From Bhargavaea ullalensis (lineage in GTDB: Bacteria > Bacillota > Bacilli > Bacillales_A > Planococcaceae): a DNA stretch of 64,000 nt. Positions 52,698-60,431 of this stretch are shown one piece after another. A program made the position numbers and the translations under genes. The stretch lies in NCBI RefSeq assembly GCF_040545425.1, contig NZ_JBEPLW010000005.1; one strand, written 5' to 3'. The notes beneath the pieces were generated by a model. That model was not told where the DNA came from, did no database searches, and saw nothing but the letters and a program-made list of their open reading frames with translations. How positions within the stretch are numbered: position 1 is the first letter of the stretch; each line of letters starts with the position of its first letter.

Positions 52698-53939
52698 ATG
52701 AGCAGTGATCTTCTTGAGGCGCTCACCGCCCTTGAAAAACAAAAGGGGATTTCCCGTGAGGTGCTGATTGAAGCGATCGAAACGGCACTTGTGACGGCCT
52801 ACCGCCGGAACTTCAACCAGGCGCAGAATGTCCGTGTGGATCTGAACATGGACGCCGGCACGATGCGCGTGTATTCGCGTAAAGATGTCGTGATGGAGGA
52901 TGACATCGAGGATGACCTCCTGCAGATTTCGCTTGAAGAAGCACGCAAGATCAATCCGCTCTATGAGCTCGGGGACGTCGTGGAAGAAGAAGTGACGCCG
53001 CGTGAATTCGGACGGATTGCCGCACAGACCGCCAAGCAGGTCGTTACGCAGCGTGTTCGTGAAGCGGAGCGCGGAATGATCTATGATGAGTACGTAGACC
53101 GTCAGGACGACATCGTCAACGGTGTCGTCGAGCGGCTGGATCCGCGGAACATTTACGTCAGCCTCGGAAAGGTGGAGGCCGTTCTTCCCTCGAACGAACA
53201 GATTCCGTCCGAAACCTACAAGCCCCACGACCGCATCAAAGTATACATCACGAAAGTGGAGCGCTCATCGCGCGGCCCGCAAGTGTTTGTTTCGCGGACC
53301 CACCCGGGACTCCTGCGCCGGCTGTTTGAAATGGAAGTGCCTGAAATCTATGATGGCATCGTCGAGATCAAGTCAATCGCACGCGAAGCGGGAGACCGCT
53401 CCAAAATCTCGGTCTGTGCACACAACGAAGACGTGGATCCGGTCGGCTCCTGCGTCGGCGCCCGCGGAAACCGTGTGCAGACGATCGTCGATGAACTGTC
53501 CGGCGAAAAGATCGACATCGTGGAATGGTCCGAGAATCCGGAAATCTTCGTCGCCAATGCACTGAGCCCCGCAAAGGTGCTGGATGTACTCGTCAACGAA
53601 GAAGAAAAGTCGACGACCGTCGTCGTGCCCGATTACCAGCTTTCCCTCGCGATCGGAAAGAGGGGTCAGAATGCGCGCCTTGCCGCCAAGCTGACCGGCT
53701 GGAAGATCGACATCAAGAGCGAAGCCGATGCACGCGAGCTCGGCATTTATCCGCGGACGGTGACCGGCGATGCGATGTCGGATGAAGACGGCTCCGGGGA
53801 AGAGTGGCTGGAAGATGAAGTGTTCGGTGAAGCAGAGTATGATTTGTATGATGAAGCTGAATCCGAAGAGTCCGGCGAGATCGACCTGTACGGTGAAGAT
53901 GCCGGCGAAGATGAAGCGGAGCCGGCAGACGAAGACTGA
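52698..53939 (+). CDS. nusA: Transcription termination/antitermination factor NusA
   Basis: NusA binds RNA polymerase and RNA and enhances pausing and intrinsic termination. The 413 residues comprise an N-terminal polymerase-binding domain, an S1 domain (about 135-200), KH1 (SVCAHNEDVDPVGSCVGARG) and KH2 (LAIGKRGQNARLAAKLTGW). A C-terminal tail of about 60 residues is extremely acidic (Glu, Asp and some Gly, Tyr). B. subtilis NusA is shorter (from memory, about 370 residues), so the acidic tail is longer here. Confidence 0.97.
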   Translation: MSSDLLEALTALEKQKGISREVLIEAIETALVTAYRRNFNQAQNVRVDLNMDAGTMRVYSRKDVVMEDDIEDDLLQISLEEARKINPLYELGDVVEEEVTPREFGRIAAQTAKQVVTQRVREAERGMIYDEYVDRQDDIVNGVVERLDPRNIYVSLGKVEAVLPSNEQIPSETYKPHDRIKVYITKVERSSRGPQVFVSRTHPGLLRRLFEMEVPEIYDGIVEIKSIAREAGDRSKISVCAHNEDVDPVGSCVGARGNRVQTIVDELSGEKIDIVEWSENPEIFVANALSPAKVLDVLVNEEEKSTTVVVPDYQLSLAIGKRGQNARLAAKLTGWKIDIKSEADARELGIYPRTVTGDAMSDEDGSGEEWLEDEVFGEAEYDLYDEAESEESGEIDLYGEDAGEDEAEPADED

Positions 53940-53958
53940 CCGGAAAGGATGACAAGCG

Positions 53959-54237
53959 ATGGCGAATGCCAAGAAAGTGCCTCTCCGCAGATGTGCGGCA
54001 ACGGGCGGCATGTTTCCGAAGAAAGAAATGATCCGCATCGTCCGCTCCAAGGACGGAGAAGTGTCCGTTGACCCGACGGGCAAAAAGTCCGGCCGGGGCA
54101 CCTACATCTCCAAATCGGAAGAGGCTGTCAAACAGGCGAAAAAGCGGAATGCCCTTGAAAACCAGCTCGGGGTGAAAGTGCCCGATGAATTATATGATGA
54201 GGTTCTTCGCCTCATCCTGAGAGAAAAACTGTTATGA
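53959..54237 (+). CDS. rnpM: RNase P modulator RnpM (YlxR)
   Basis: This 92-residue YlxR-family protein has the motif PLRRCAATGGMFPKKEMIRIV and the GRGTYIS signature. YlxR has recently been reported to bind and modulate RNase P RNA in Bacillota. It lies 19 nt after nusA and overlaps ylxQ by 4 nt. Confidence 0.92.
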   Translation: MANAKKVPLRRCAATGGMFPKKEMIRIVRSKDGEVSVDPTGKKSGRGTYISKSEEAVKQAKKRNALENQLGVKVPDELYDEVLRLILREKLL

Positions 54238-54560
54238 GAGACATGAGCCGGCAAAAAGTGTTCAACCTGATCGGCCTTGCGGCGCGCGCACGCAAAATTA
54301 CGACAGGTGAAGAACTGGTACTCGGCGCCATCCGGAACGGATCGGCGAGAGTGGTCGTCCTTTCAAACGATGCTTCGGCCAACACGGCGGACAAGATGAA
54401 GAACAAGTGCAGCCATTACGGAATTCCACTGCATGAATTCGGCTCCCGTTGCGAGCTAGGCCATGCAATCGGAAAGGAGGCGCGCGTCGTAGTGGCAATA
54501 ACGGACAGCGGTTTTGCAAAAAAGCTGTCCAGCCTGCTAAGGGAACAAGAGGAGGAGTGA
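54234..54560 (+). CDS. ylxQ: L7Ae-family ribosomal-type protein YlxQ
   Basis: This 108-residue L7Ae/L30e-fold protein shows LIGLAARARKITTGEELVL, VVLSNDASANTADKM and GKEARVVVAITDSGFAKKL. Members bind kink-turn RNA, but the cellular role of YlxQ is unclear. The start overlaps the rnpM stop; a second in-frame ATG at 54243 is possible. infB follows after 4 nt. Confidence 0.92.
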   Translation: MRDMSRQKVFNLIGLAARARKITTGEELVLGAIRNGSARVVVLSNDASANTADKMKNKCSHYGIPLHEFGSRCELGHAIGKEARVVVAITDSGFAKKLSSLLREQEEE

Positions 54561-54564
54561 CCGA

Positions 54565-57000
54565 ATGACGAAGATCAGAGTCCATGAATATGCGAGAACG
54601 GTCAATAAATCAAGCCGGGAAGTCATCGACGAACTGAGCAAAATGAATATTGACGTTAAAAATCATATGTCCATGCTGGACGGGAACGCTACCACCAAGC
54701 TGGACCAAAAGTTCGGCCGGGAAGGCGGACAGCCAAAGCGTGACGGCAACCGCACGGGCAATCAAGGCGGCAACCGACCGGCAGGCCAAAGCCAAGGCGG
54801 CAATCGCCAAGGCCAGGGCGGCAATCGTCCGGCAGGCCAAGGCCAAGGCGGCAATCGTCAAGGCCAGGGCGGCAACCGACCGGCAGGCCAGAACCAGGGT
54901 ACAGGCAACCGCCAGGGCCAGGGCGGCAACCGACCGGCAGGCCAGAACCAGGGTACAGGCAACCGCCAGGGCCAGGGCGGCAACCGACCGGCAGGCCAGA
55001 ACCAGGGCACAGGCAACCGCCAGGGCCAGGGCGGCAATCGACCGGCAGGCCAAAGCCAGAGCGGCGGCAATCGTCCGGCAGGCCAGAGTCAGGGCACAGG
55101 CAACCGCCAAGGCCAGGGTGGCGGCAACCGCCAAGGCCAGGGCGGACGCAGAGGACCGGGCGGGCGTCCAATCCGCGGCACGCATCAGGGCAGAAAGAAA
55201 CGGCAGCCGGTCCAGCAAGTTCCGCGCACGCCAAAACCGCTGCCGGAGAAAATCACCTTCTATGAATCGCTTTCCGTGGCCGAACTGGCCAAAAAACTTG
55301 GCCGGGAACCTTCGGAAATCATCAAAAAGCTCTTCATGCTCGGCGTGATGGCCACGATCAACCAGGAACTCGACAAAGATGCGATTGAGCTTATCTGTGC
55401 CGATTACGGGGTAGAAGTGGAAGAAGAGATCCGCGTGGACATCACCGACCTGGAAACTTACTTCGAGGAAGAAGAAGGCGCGGAGGAACTCAAAGAAGAA
55501 CGTCCGCCGGTCGTGACGATCATGGGTCACGTTGACCACGGGAAAACGACCCTGCTGGACTCGATCCGCAACACGAAAGTGACGGAAGGCGAAGCAGGCG
55601 GCATCACCCAGCATATCGGTGCCTACCAGATTGAAGACAAAGGCAAGAAGATCACCTTCCTGGACACTCCGGGTCACGCCGCATTCACCACGATGCGTGC
55701 CCGCGGAGCCAAAATCACCGATATTACGATTCTCGTTGTGGCAGCGGATGACGGCGTTATGCCGCAGACCATCGAGGCGATCAACCACGCCAAAGCTGCG
55801 GAAGTGCCGATCATCGTCGCTGTCAACAAAATGGATAAGCCGTCCGCCAATCCGGACCGCGTCATGCAGGAATTGACGGAGCACGGGCTCGTGCCGGAAG
55901 ACTGGGGCGGGGAGACGATCTTTGTCCCGATTTCAGCATTGAAAGATGAAGGCATCGACACGCTGCTTGAAATGGTTCTTCTCGTTTCCGAAGTGGAAGA
56001 ACTCAAGGCCAATCCGAACACACGCGCACGCGGCACTGTCATTGAAGCCCGGCTCGACAAAGGCCGCGGCTCTGTCGCTACGCTGCTCGTCCAGGACGGC
56101 ACGCTCAAAATCGGCGATCCGATTGTTGTCGGCTCCGCATTCGGACGCGTCCGCGCCATGGTCAATGACGTCGGCCGCCGCGTAAAAGACGCCGCACCTT
56201 CCACCCCGGTTGAAATCACCGGGCTGAATGATGTGCCGCTCGCCGGAGACCGCTTTGTCGTATTCGAAGACGAAAAGACGGCCCGCCAGGTCGGGGAATC
56301 CCGCGCCATGGACGTCATCCAGGAACAGCGCGGCGAGAAATCCCGCGTCACGCTCGACAATCTGTTCGAACAGATGAAACAGGGCGAAATGAAAGATCTG
56401 AACCTCATCGTCAAAGCAGACGTGCAGGGTACGGTCGAAGCGATGGCCGCTTCCCTCATGAAGATTGAGGTCGAAGGCGTCAACGTAAAAATCATCCATA
56501 CAGGCGTCGGTGCCATCACGGAATCCGACATCAGCCTGGCAGCGGCTTCCAATGCCATCGTTATCGGCTTTAACGTTCGACCGGACGTCAATGCCAAGCG
56601 GGCGGCCGACGAGGAAGGCGTGGACATCCGCCTGCATAAGGTCATCTACAAAGTGATTGAAGAAATCGAATCCGCGATGAAGGGCCTCCTGGATCCAGAA
56701 TTCGAAGAAAAAGTCATCGGCCAGGCAGAAGTGCGCGAAACGTTCAAAGTCTCCAAGGTCGGCACAATTGCCGGCGCTTATGTGACCGAGGGCAAAGTGA
56801 CACGGGATTCCGGCGTCCGCGTGATCCGCGACAGTGTCGTCATCTTTGAGGGCGAGCTCGATACGCTCAAGCGTTTCAAGGATGATGCCAAGGAAGTTTC
56901 CCGCGGCTATGAGTGCGGGATGACGATCAAGAACTTCAATGACGTCAAGGAAGGCGACATCATCGAAGCCTTCGTCATGCAAGAGGTCGAGCGGGCGTGA
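54565..57000 (+). CDS. infB: Translation initiation factor IF-2
   Basis: IF-2 delivers initiator tRNA. The 811 residues begin with a small IF2N helical domain. Residues 60-215 are a low-complexity region almost wholly of Gly, Gln, Asn, Arg, Pro and Ala with exact repeats. A second IF2N domain (about 230-290) precedes the GTPase domain (GHVDHGKTT, DTPGHAAFT, NKMD) and C-terminal domains. The region is in frame throughout with no stop, and the flanking domains are intact. It overlaps ylxP by 4 nt. Confidence 0.97.
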   Translation: MTKIRVHEYARTVNKSSREVIDELSKMNIDVKNHMSMLDGNATTKLDQKFGREGGQPKRDGNRTGNQGGNRPAGQSQGGNRQGQGGNRPAGQGQGGNRQGQGGNRPAGQNQGTGNRQGQGGNRPAGQNQGTGNRQGQGGNRPAGQNQGTGNRQGQGGNRPAGQSQSGGNRPAGQSQGTGNRQGQGGGNRQGQGGRRGPGGRPIRGTHQGRKKRQPVQQVPRTPKPLPEKITFYESLSVAELAKKLGREPSEIIKKLFMLGVMATINQELDKDAIELICADYGVEVEEEIRVDITDLETYFEEEEGAEELKEERPPVVTIMGHVDHGKTTLLDSIRNTKVTEGEAGGITQHIGAYQIEDKGKKITFLDTPGHAAFTTMRARGAKITDITILVVAADDGVMPQTIEAINHAKAAEVPIIVAVNKMDKPSANPDRVMQELTEHGLVPEDWGGETIFVPISALKDEGIDTLLEMVLLVSEVEELKANPNTRARGTVIEARLDKGRGSVATLLVQDGTLKIGDPIVVGSAFGRVRAMVNDVGRRVKDAAPSTPVEITGLNDVPLAGDRFVVFEDEKTARQVGESRAMDVIQEQRGEKSRVTLDNLFEQMKQGEMKDLNLIVKADVQGTVEAMAASLMKIEVEGVNVKIIHTGVGAITESDISLAAASNAIVIGFNVRPDVNAKRAADEEGVDIRLHKVIYKVIEEIESAMKGLLDPEFEEKVIGQAEVRETFKVSKVGTIAGAYVTEGKVTRDSGVRVIRDSVVIFEGELDTLKRFKDDAKEVSRGYECGMTIKNFNDVKEGDIIEAFVMQEVERA
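54877..55038 (+). repeat. Three perfect or near-perfect 54-bp tandem repeats inside infB
   Basis: Three consecutive 54-bp units encode the identical 18-residue block RPAGQNQGTGNRQGQGGN at residues 105-122, 123-140 and 141-158. The DNA differs at only a few third positions. Related, less perfect units extend on both sides. Confidence 0.9.
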
Positions 57001-57275
57001 TCATCCTCGCCGAATGCGAGTTTCATCTTTATGAAACCCATTCTTTGAAGGACAAGCGGGCCATCCTGCAGCGCATGCTCACCAGGGTCAGACAGCAATA
57101 TAATGTCTCCATCGCCGAAACAGCCTATCAGGATCTGTGGCAGCGGGCCGGCATTTCGGTTGTCGCTGTGGCTTCATCGAGGACCGCGGCCGAACGGGAA
57201 GTCGACCGCGTGCTGAATTTCCTGATGTCCCATTCCGGCTGGGAGATGACTGAAAGCACAAAGCAAGACTTATAG
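56997..57275 (+). CDS. ylxP: DUF503 family protein YlxP
   Basis: This 92-residue protein of the DUF503 family (MIILAECEFHLYETHSLKDKR, QYNVSIAETAYQDLWQRAGI, then SSRTAAEREVDRVLNF) is always found between infB and rbfA in Bacillota. Its function is unknown; a link to translation or ribosome maturation is inferred only from its neighbours. It starts with GTG overlapping the infB stop. Confidence 0.92.
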   Translation: MIILAECEFHLYETHSLKDKRAILQRMLTRVRQQYNVSIAETAYQDLWQRAGISVVAVASSRTAAEREVDRVLNFLMSHSGWEMTESTKQDL

Positions 57276-57295
57276 CGGAAGCCGAGGTGTTCAAT

Positions 57296-57655
57296 ATGAC
57301 AATGAGGGCAAACCGCGTGGCGGAGCAGATGAAAAAAGAGCTTGGGGAGATCATCGCCAGAAAACTGAAGGATCCCCGGATCGGATTCGTCACGGTGACG
57401 GACGTCGAAGTGACCGGCGACCTCCAGCAGGCCACCATCTTCATTTCCGTGCTGGGCGACGACCGCCAGAAGGAAGAGACGCTCAAAGGGCTGACGAAGG
57501 CGAAAGGGTATATCCGGTCCGAAATCGGACATCGGATCCGCCTGCGGAAAACTCCGGAGATCTTCTTTGAGTTCGACGAGTCGGTCGATTACGGGAACCG
57601 GATCGAATCTCTTCTCAGGCAGGTCAATGAATCAAAGCCGGAGACAGAGGAATAA
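57296..57655 (+). CDS. rbfA: Ribosome-binding factor A
   Basis: RbfA is a late 30S maturation and cold-adaptation factor. The 119-residue KH-type protein shows MRANRVAEQMKKELGEII, KDPRIGFVTVTDVEV and LRKTPEIFFEFDES. ATG 57296 follows GAGGTG; a GTG at 57287 is part of that ribosome site. It is the last gene of the nusA-infB operon, before a terminator. Confidence 0.97.
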   Translation: MTMRANRVAEQMKKELGEIIARKLKDPRIGFVTVTDVEVTGDLQQATIFISVLGDDRQKEETLKGLTKAKGYIRSEIGHRIRLRKTPEIFFEFDESVDYGNRIESLLRQVNESKPETEE

Positions 57656-57662
57656 TGGAAAA

Positions 57663-57695
57663 GAGCCTGCAGCCGGATCGGCGCAGGCTCATTTT
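57663..57695 (+). terminator. Terminator of the nusA-infB-rbfA operon
   Basis: Perfect 8-bp arms (57663-57670 and 57683-57690), a 12-nt loop, then ATTTT. Confidence 0.8.
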
Positions 57696-57773
57696 CCGTA
57701 CATACGCAGTGGCTGCCGGCAGAAGGCACAGATGACGGTGTCTGTTTCTGCCGGACAGAAAGGGGGTTCCGCA

Positions 57774-58706
57774 ATGCATGAAGGGATCTTGCCGCTCTGG
57801 AAAGAGAAAGGCATGACGTCTCATGACTGTGTGTTCAAGCTGAGGAAAATTTTGCGGATGAAGCGCATCGGCCATACCGGCACGCTCGATCCGGACGTGG
57901 AAGGCGTCCTGCCGATCTGCCTCGGCAAAGCAACCAAGGCTGCCGAGTACATAACAGATGCCGGCAAAACGTACGAGGCGGTGATCAGCATCGGCCGCGC
58001 CACCGAGACCGAAGACGCGGGTGGCGCGACAGTCGACTCGGACCTCTCTGAGAAGCAAATCCCGGCGGACCGGGTCCGGGAGGTCCTGGAAAGCCTGACA
58101 GGCGAAATCGTCCAGACGCCGCCGATGTATTCCGCCGTCAAGGTGAATGGCCGCCGGCTTTACGAATATGCACGCAAAGGAATTGAAGTGGAACGGCCGT
58201 CGCGCACGGTCGTCATCCACCGCATGGAATTGCTATCGGGCGAACCGGTTTTTGCAGGAGAGGAGCCGCAGTTTAAAATCCGGGTGGAATGCGGAAAAGG
58301 GACGTATATCCGGACGCTTGCCGTTCGGATCGGCGAGGAGCTCGGCTATCCGGCCCACATGGCGTCGCTCGTGAGGACGGCTTCCGGACTTTTTTCATCC
58401 GGCGACTGCCTGACGCTGCAAGAGGTGGAGAGCCTCCGGGAGGCCGGCCGGCTCGATGAAGCGATTTTTCCGGTGGAACGGGCACTCGACGGTTTCCCTG
58501 CAGAAGAATTGGACGACGATCTGTTTGCGCGCGTCCTGAACGGTCAAGTATTGCCGGCTCACGGGCAGCTTGAGGAAAATGAGCGGATGGTCTTCACAAA
58601 ACAGGGGAGAGCCGTCGCGGTTTACCGCAGGCACCCCGAAAAACCGGGACTGATGAAGCCGGAAAAAATGTTCGGATCTCCTGAAGAGAAGGAGGAAAAC
58701 CAGTGA
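57774..58706 (+). CDS. truB: tRNA pseudouridine-55 synthase TruB
   Basis: TruB makes pseudouridine-55 in tRNA. The 310-residue protein has the catalytic motif GHTGTLDPDVEGVLPIC with Asp39, the YEAVISIGRATETEDAGG strand and a C-terminal extension. ATG 57774 follows AGGGGG; the frame open from 57567 is a shadow of rbfA. It overlaps ribF by 4 nt. Confidence 0.96.
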   Translation: MHEGILPLWKEKGMTSHDCVFKLRKILRMKRIGHTGTLDPDVEGVLPICLGKATKAAEYITDAGKTYEAVISIGRATETEDAGGATVDSDLSEKQIPADRVREVLESLTGEIVQTPPMYSAVKVNGRRLYEYARKGIEVERPSRTVVIHRMELLSGEPVFAGEEPQFKIRVECGKGTYIRTLAVRIGEELGYPAHMASLVRTASGLFSSGDCLTLQEVESLREAGRLDEAIFPVERALDGFPAEELDDDLFARVLNGQVLPAHGQLEENERMVFTKQGRAVAVYRRHPEKPGLMKPEKMFGSPEEKEENQ

Positions 58707-59650
58707 AAATCTTTAATATCTTATACCCGGCTATGCCGGATACGGGTGCCGGCGGCTATTCCGTCGCGGCGGGATTTTTCGACGGCGTCCACCGCGGACA
58801 TCAGAAAGTGATCGGGCATGCGCTGGAAGTCGCCGAAAGAGAAGGGCTGATCCCGGCCGTCATGACATTCGATCCTCATCCGTCCGCCGTTCTCGGCAAC
58901 AAGAAAGAAGTGACCTACATAACGCCGATTGATCAGAAGATGGAAATTCTTGAAGGCATGGGAGTAGAAGCGGTGTTTGTCATCCGGTTCACGAAAGAAT
59001 TTGCATCGCTCACTCCGGAGATGTTCATTGACGCTTATGTGAAAGGCATCGGCGTCCGGCACATCACGACCGGATTTGATTTCACGTTCGGCAAGTTCGG
59101 CAAGGGGACACCCGAAGACCTCCGCCGCTTTGCGGAGGGAACTTATGGCGTTTCCGTCATCGGAAAAGTCGAGGAGGACGGCGACAAAGTGAGCTCAACG
59201 AGAATCCGCCGGCTGCTCGGAGAAGGGGACGTCCGGGGAGCCGCCGGACTTCTCGGACGCCCGCTCATGACTGACGGAACCGTCATAGAAGGAGACAAGC
59301 GCGGACGGCTGATCGGGTTCCCGACAGCGAACGTCAAGCCCGTAAAGGAATCCTTCTTGCCCGCTCCCGGTGTTTATGCCGTGTTCTTTGAAACGGACGG
59401 AGTGAAATACCCGGGCGTCCTGAATGCGGGCTATCGTCCGACGTTCAAGAATCCCGGGGAGACCGAGCTGTCGGTCGAAGTGAATCTGATCGGGTTTGAA
59501 GGGGACCTGTACGGGAAGGAAGTCCGGGTTCTCTGGATGGAACGGATCCGCGAGGAACGAAAGTTCGACGGCGTGGATGCGCTGAAAGAACAAATCAGTC
59601 GCGACAAAGAAGAAGCAGAAAAACTTCTTTCCGGACACGCCCGCGGTTGA
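58703..59650 (+). CDS. ribF: Bifunctional riboflavin kinase / FMN adenylyltransferase
   Basis: This enzyme makes FMN and then FAD from riboflavin. The 315-residue protein has an N-terminal nucleotidyltransferase domain (AGFFDGVHRGHQ with the HxGH motif, and STRIRRLLGEGDV) and a C-terminal kinase domain (RGRLIGFPTANV and YRPTF). It starts with GTG behind GGAGG and overlaps truB. The rpsO promoter -35 box overlaps its stop codon. B. subtilis calls the homologue ribC. Confidence 0.96.
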   Translation: MKIFNILYPAMPDTGAGGYSVAAGFFDGVHRGHQKVIGHALEVAEREGLIPAVMTFDPHPSAVLGNKKEVTYITPIDQKMEILEGMGVEAVFVIRFTKEFASLTPEMFIDAYVKGIGVRHITTGFDFTFGKFGKGTPEDLRRFAEGTYGVSVIGKVEEDGDKVSSTRIRRLLGEGDVRGAAGLLGRPLMTDGTVIEGDKRGRLIGFPTANVKPVKESFLPAPGVYAVFFETDGVKYPGVLNAGYRPTFKNPGETELSVEVNLIGFEGDLYGKEVRVLWMERIREERKFDGVDALKEQISRDKEEAEKLLSGHARG

Positions 59651-59675
59651 ATCGGACCCGATGCTGTGATATGAT
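59647..59675 (+). promoter_or_regulatory. Sigma-A promoter of rpsO with extended -10
   Basis: TTGAAT (59647-59652), 17 nt, TATGAT (59670-59675), preceded by TG (TGATATGAT). The -35 box includes the ribF stop codon. Confidence 0.8.
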
Positions 59676-59681
59676 TTATTT

Positions 59682-59773
59682 GTGCTGAAGCACTTAACCG
59701 TTGCTTGGCAATCGATTCACCTACGTTTGCTGGGGAATTGGGGATATCATTTTATGTTTTGGAGGTGAACAGG
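59682..59773 (+). ncRNA. Leader of rpsO, candidate S15 autoregulatory RNA
   Basis: The roughly 90-nt untranslated leader opens with a small hairpin, GTGCT/AGCAC (59682-59693). A G-rich segment and an AT-rich stretch run up to the GGAGGTG ribosome site. S15 is known to bind its own leader in several bacteria, including Geobacillus, by differing folds. I cannot confirm the fold here. Confidence 0.35.
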
Positions 59774-60043
59774 ATGGCATTGACAAAAGAGCGTAAAAAC
59801 GAACTCATCCAAGAGTTCCGCACGCATGAATCGGATACGGGCTCCCCGGATATCCAGATCGCTATCCTCACGGAAGAGATCAACAACCTGAACGAACACT
59901 TGCGCACGCACAAGAAAGACCACCACTCCCGCCGCGGCCTTTACAAAATGGTCGGCCGTCGCCGGAACTTGCTCAAGTACCTTCGTGAAAACGACGTTCA
60001 ACGCTATCGCGACCTGATCGCGAAACTCGGCCTCCGCCGATAA
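59774..60043 (+). CDS. rpsO: 30S ribosomal protein S15
   Basis: S15 has 89 residues, with ESDTGSPDIQIAILTEEINNL, the RNA-binding KKDHHSRRGLYKMVGRRR and LLKYLRENDVQRYRDLI. ATG 59774 follows GGAGGTGA; the in-frame reading from 59705 adds leader sequence and is rejected. A strong terminator follows. Confidence 0.98.
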   Translation: MALTKERKNELIQEFRTHESDTGSPDIQIAILTEEINNLNEHLRTHKKDHHSRRGLYKMVGRRRNLLKYLRENDVQRYRDLIAKLGLRR

Positions 60044-60056
60044 TCGCGTGACCTTT

Positions 60057-60085
60057 AAAAAAAGCGGGCTTCGGCCCGCTTTTTT
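60057..60085 (+). terminator. Terminator of rpsO
   Basis: A-tract, then GCGGGC TTCG GCCCGC (60064-60079) with a stable TTCG tetraloop, then six T residues. A- and T-tracts make it potentially bidirectional. Confidence 0.95.
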
Positions 60086-60146
60086 CTATGCCCGAAATCC
60101 CTTCGCATCCCACCGCCATTTTTGGTACACTAAATTAGATACATAG

Positions 60147-60280
60147 AAAGAAAAGCGGAGCGGGCCGCCTAGACCCGACAGGCATAAGTCCGCCGGCGGA
60201 GCGAAGCCTGCTTCGAGTAGCCGTCGGACTTATGACCCCGAGGGTCTGGCCCACGCAGCTGGACAAAGAAAAGCGGAGCG
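60147..60280. repeat. Structured intergenic repeat element upstream of pnp
   Basis: The 388-nt rpsO-pnp gap has no gene. An element is bounded by two identical 16-nt direct repeats (AAAGAAAAGCGGAGCG at 60147-60162 and 60265-60280). Between them are nested inverted repeats: an outer GACCC/GGGTC and GGCC/GGCC pairing, and an inner perfect 10-bp CATAAGTCCG/CGGACTTATG stem. Similar elements occur in many Bacillales genomes (from memory). The remaining gap up to pnp shows only a G-rich stretch and no convincing promoter. Confidence 0.75.
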
Positions 60281-60431
60281 TGCCGAGATGGGAAGCCGGC
60301 CAAAGACAACCGATTTGCGGCAAAGGCTGGCTGACCCGCTGATGCGGTCCTCCCGTAGGGCTTGCTCCTGTATTTCCGGCAGAACAAATGACCAAAATGA
60401 ATATGGGTATTTAAAGAGAGGAGACATCCGT

